From Betaproteobacteria bacterium (GTDB lineage: Bacteria; Pseudomonadota; Gammaproteobacteria; Burkholderiales; SG8-41): a stretch of 25,885 bases of DNA. Shown piece by piece: positions 24,068 through 25,885 of this stretch. A program made the position numbers and the translations under genes. Location of the stretch: NCBI GenBank assembly GCA_025363575.1, contig JANYDM010000008.1:1-25885 (forward strand), read 5' to 3'. The notes beneath the pieces were generated by a model that was not told the origin of the DNA, did no database searches, and saw only the letters and a program-made list of their open reading frames with translations. Position 1 is the first letter of the stretch. The number at the start of each line of letters is the position of its first letter.

Positions 24068-24091
24068 AAGGATGAAGGATGAAGGATGAAG
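24068..24091. repeat. Heptanucleotide tandem repeat AAGGATG, about 3.4 copies
   Basis: Three perfect AAGGATG units plus a partial fourth fill most of the 38-base gap between the convergent glutathione S-transferase and Bug copy G genes. Simple repeats of this kind can vary in copy number by slippage. No coding role is apparent. Confidence 0.85.
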
Positions 24092-24099
24092 AAACCTTC

Positions 24100-25065
24100 C
24101 TATTCCGGTTGTAGGCCGATCCGTTGTATGACGGCGGCCCAGCGCGCGATGTCCGCCGCCATGATGCGCGAGAACTCCTCCGGCGTGGTCGACTTCGCAT
24201 CGACGCCCTGGCTCGCAAGTTTCTCGCGCACGTCGGGCAGCGCGAGCACCGCGGCGATTTCCGCATTGAGGCGCTGCAGGATTTCCGGCGGCAGGCGCGC
24301 GGGCCCGGCAAAGCCGTACCACAGGCTCGCTTCGTAGCCGGGCACGGTTTCCGCGACAGTCGGGAGTTCGGGCAGGGTGGGCGAACGCTGTGCGCCGGTC
24401 GTCGCCAGCCCGCGCAGCCGCCCCGAGCGCATATGCGGGACGACCGACAGGGTAGTGGCGAACACCATCGAGACCTGTCCGCCCATGAGATCGGCGGTCG
24501 CCGGCGCCAGGCCTTTGTAAGGCACGTGCGTCATCGTCGTTCCCGTTAAGGTTTCGAATAACGCGCCCGCGAGATGCGCGGACGCGGCGATGCCCGATGA
24601 CGCATACGTGAGTTGTGCAGGCCGCGCCCTGGCGAGCGCAATCAATTCTTTTACCGTCTTTGCCGGCAGCGACGGATGCACGGTGAGCACGAGAGGGCCG
24701 GTGCCGGCGAGCGTGATGAGCGTGAAATCTCTGACGGAATCGTAGGGCAGCTTGCGGAACATGGTCGCATTGATCGCGTGGCCGCTGGGGATGAGCGTAA
24801 TCGTATAGCCGTCGGGCGCCGCGCGGGCCGCCGCTTCGGTGCCTATGATGCCGGTGGCGCCGACTCTGTTGTCGACGATGACCTGCTGCCTGATGCGCCC
24901 GGTGAGTTTTTGCGCGACCAGGCGGCATATCATGTCGTTGCCGCCGCCCGCGGGGAAAATCGAAATGATGCGGATCGGCCTGGCGGGATATTCCGGTTGT
25001 GCGGCGCCGGCTGCGGCGGTGAAGGCGATTGCGAGATGCAGCGCGACGGCCGCCGGCGATTTCAT
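24100..25065 (-). CDS. Bug/TctC-family periplasmic solute-binding receptor (copy G)
   Basis: This 321-residue receptor has a signal peptide (core about residues 5-20, cleavage near AGAA-Q). The mature start YPARPIRIISIFPAGGGND has loop GGGND and is followed by MICR, where the other complete copies have AR. Other segments are DNRVGATGIIGTEAA, APDGYTITLIPSGH, YASSGIAASAHLAGALF, VPYKGLAPATADLMGGQ and the GLQPE tail. It overlaps Bug copy H by four bases (ATGA), so it is co-translated with it. The two products are close paralogues across the whole overlap that can be compared, far closer to each other than to the remaining copies, so this is a recent tandem duplication. It converges with the glutathione S-transferase gene. 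Confidence 0.94.
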   Translation of the reverse strand: MKSPAAVALHLAIAFTAAAGAAQPEYPARPIRIISIFPAGGGNDMICRLVAQKLTGRIRQQVIVDNRVGATGIIGTEAAARAAPDGYTITLIPSGHAINATMFRKLPYDSVRDFTLITLAGTGPLVLTVHPSLPAKTVKELIALARARPAQLTYASSGIAASAHLAGALFETLTGTTMTHVPYKGLAPATADLMGGQVSMVFATTLSVVPHMRSGRLRGLATTGAQRSPTLPELPTVAETVPGYEASLWYGFAGPARLPPEILQRLNAEIAAVLALPDVREKLASQGVDAKSTTPEEFSRIMAADIARWAAVIQRIGLQPE

Positions 25066-25885
25066 TCCGCCTGCAATCCCAGCTTCTGCACGACTTTTGC
25101 CCAGCGCGCGACGTCGGCGACGAGGATGCGCGAGAATTCTTCAGGCGTGGTCGAGCGCGCGTCCACGCCCTGGCTGGCGAGCTTCTCGCGTATATCGGGC
25201 AGCGCGAGTATGGCGACGATTTCCGTGTTGAGCTTCTGCACGATTTCCGGCGGCATGCGCGCGGGGCCGACGAACCCGTACCAAAGGCTCGCTTCGTAGC
25301 CGGGCAGGCCCGATTCCGCAATGGTAGGCAGGTCGGGCAGGGCGGGCGAGCGCTGCGCGCCGGTCGTCGCCAGCGCGCGCAGCCTGCCGGTGCGCACTTG
25401 CGGAATCACCGACAGGCTGGTGCCGAACGTCATCGAGACCTGGCCGCCCATCAGATCGGACACCGCAAGCGACATGCCTTTGTATGGTATGTGCACCATT
25501 TTCGTTCCCGTCATCGACTCGAACAACGCGCCCGCGAGATGGCCGGATGCGCCTATGCCCGATGAGACGTATGTGAGCTGTCTCGGCCGCGCCTTCGCGA
25601 GCGCAATCAGCTCTTTTACATTTTTAGCCGGCAGCGAGGGATGCACCGCGAGCACCAGCGGACCCGAGCCCGCGAGCGTGATCGCCGTGAAATCTTTGAT
25701 CGAGTCGAACGGCAGCTTCTTGTACATGCTGGCGTTCACGGTGTGCCCGCTCGGGATCAGCGTGAAGGTGTAGCCGTCGGGAGCGGAACGCGCCGCCGCC
25801 TCGGTGCCGACGATTCCGTTCGCGCCCACGCGGTTCTCGACGATGACCTGCTGTTTCAGGCGCTCGGTGAGCTGCTGTGCGACCA
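25062..25885 (-). CDS. Bug/TctC-family periplasmic solute-binding receptor (copy H), 5' end cut by window
   Basis: The reading frame is open to the window end, so the signal peptide and the first ligand loop are missing; about 274 codons remain. The visible part begins VAQQLTERLKQQVIVENRVG and continues with SAPDGYTFTLIPSGHTVN, YVSSGIGASGHLAGALF, IPYKGMSLAVSDLMGGQ and a GLQAE tail. Its stop overlaps the start of copy G. Differences from copy G cluster in the YKG region (MSLAVS against LAPATA) and in the TFGTSLSVIPQVR stretch, which might change ligand preference. Internal methionines downstream are not its real start, because the conserved family sequence continues upstream of them. Confidence 0.92.
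   Translation of the reverse strand, partial: VAQQLTERLKQQVIVENRVGANGIVGTEAAARSAPDGYTFTLIPSGHTVNASMYKKLPFDSIKDFTAITLAGSGPLVLAVHPSLPAKNVKELIALAKARPRQLTYVSSGIGASGHLAGALFESMTGTKMVHIPYKGMSLAVSDLMGGQVSMTFGTSLSVIPQVRTGRLRALATTGAQRSPALPDLPTIAESGLPGYEASLWYGFVGPARMPPEIVQKLNTEIVAILALPDIREKLASQGVDARSTTPEEFSRILVADVARWAKVVQKLGLQAE

Noticed and set aside
24068..24091. Coding peptide or CRISPR-like repeat at the AAGGATG array
   Set aside because: Seven-base perfect units without spacers are a simple tandem repeat; no ribosome-binding site or conserved peptide.

Overview
The window is a high-GC bacterial chromosome segment, most like Burkholderiales or a related betaproteobacterium. The reason is the extreme expansion of Bug/TctC-type periplasmic receptor genes (tripartite tricarboxylate transporter substrate-binding proteins), which is a known hallmark of that order, together with GC-rich codon use and betaproteobacterial-looking -10 boxes. 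I see 20 complete genes, two genes cut by the window edges, and no tRNA, rRNA, CRISPR array, transposase or phage gene. No gene-free stretch exceeds 180 bases.

Layout. (1) 1-4576, minus strand: GMC oxidoreductase, two overlapping Bug receptors, and a partial amidohydrolase-fold protein lacking the usual metal ligands. (2) 4741-10624, plus strand: Bug, the two subunits of a split thiamine-diphosphate decarboxylase (sulfopyruvate/phosphonopyruvate decarboxylase type), a second Bug, then a divergent aconitase. (3) 12801-10640, minus strand: Bug plus a mandelate racemase/muconate-lactonizing enzyme. (4) 12896-16204, plus strand: TauD/TfdA-type dioxygenase plus a molybdenum-hydroxylase large subunit without its usual partners. 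(5) 16382-17533: secreted proline-rich protein closed by a strong terminator. (6) 17690-21221: MmgE/PrpD protein, membrane-anchored glutaredoxin, tiny membrane protein, ABM-domain monooxygenase, D-2-hydroxyacid dehydrogenase. (7) 21235-24061: Bug divergent from a haloacetate-dehalogenase-like hydrolase and a glutathione S-transferase. (8) 24100-25885, minus strand: two overlapping, closely related Bug receptors, the upstream one cut by the window end.

How it may work together (inference): the region looks like an organic-acid catabolic island in which receptor genes are paired with enzymes for carboxylic, sulfonic or halogenated acids. There are eight receptor genes but no TctA/TctB membrane subunits, no other permease and no transcription factor. 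The receptors must therefore use transporters or sensors encoded elsewhere, or serve a non-transport role.

The most interesting points are the receptor-to-permease imbalance; the Bug-flanked split decarboxylase; an aconitase with several substitutions in active-site motifs; an orphan molybdenum hydroxylase with a histidine-rich N-terminus; an amidohydrolase-fold protein without its metal motif; and a hydrolase carrying every fluoroacetate-dehalogenase signature residue.
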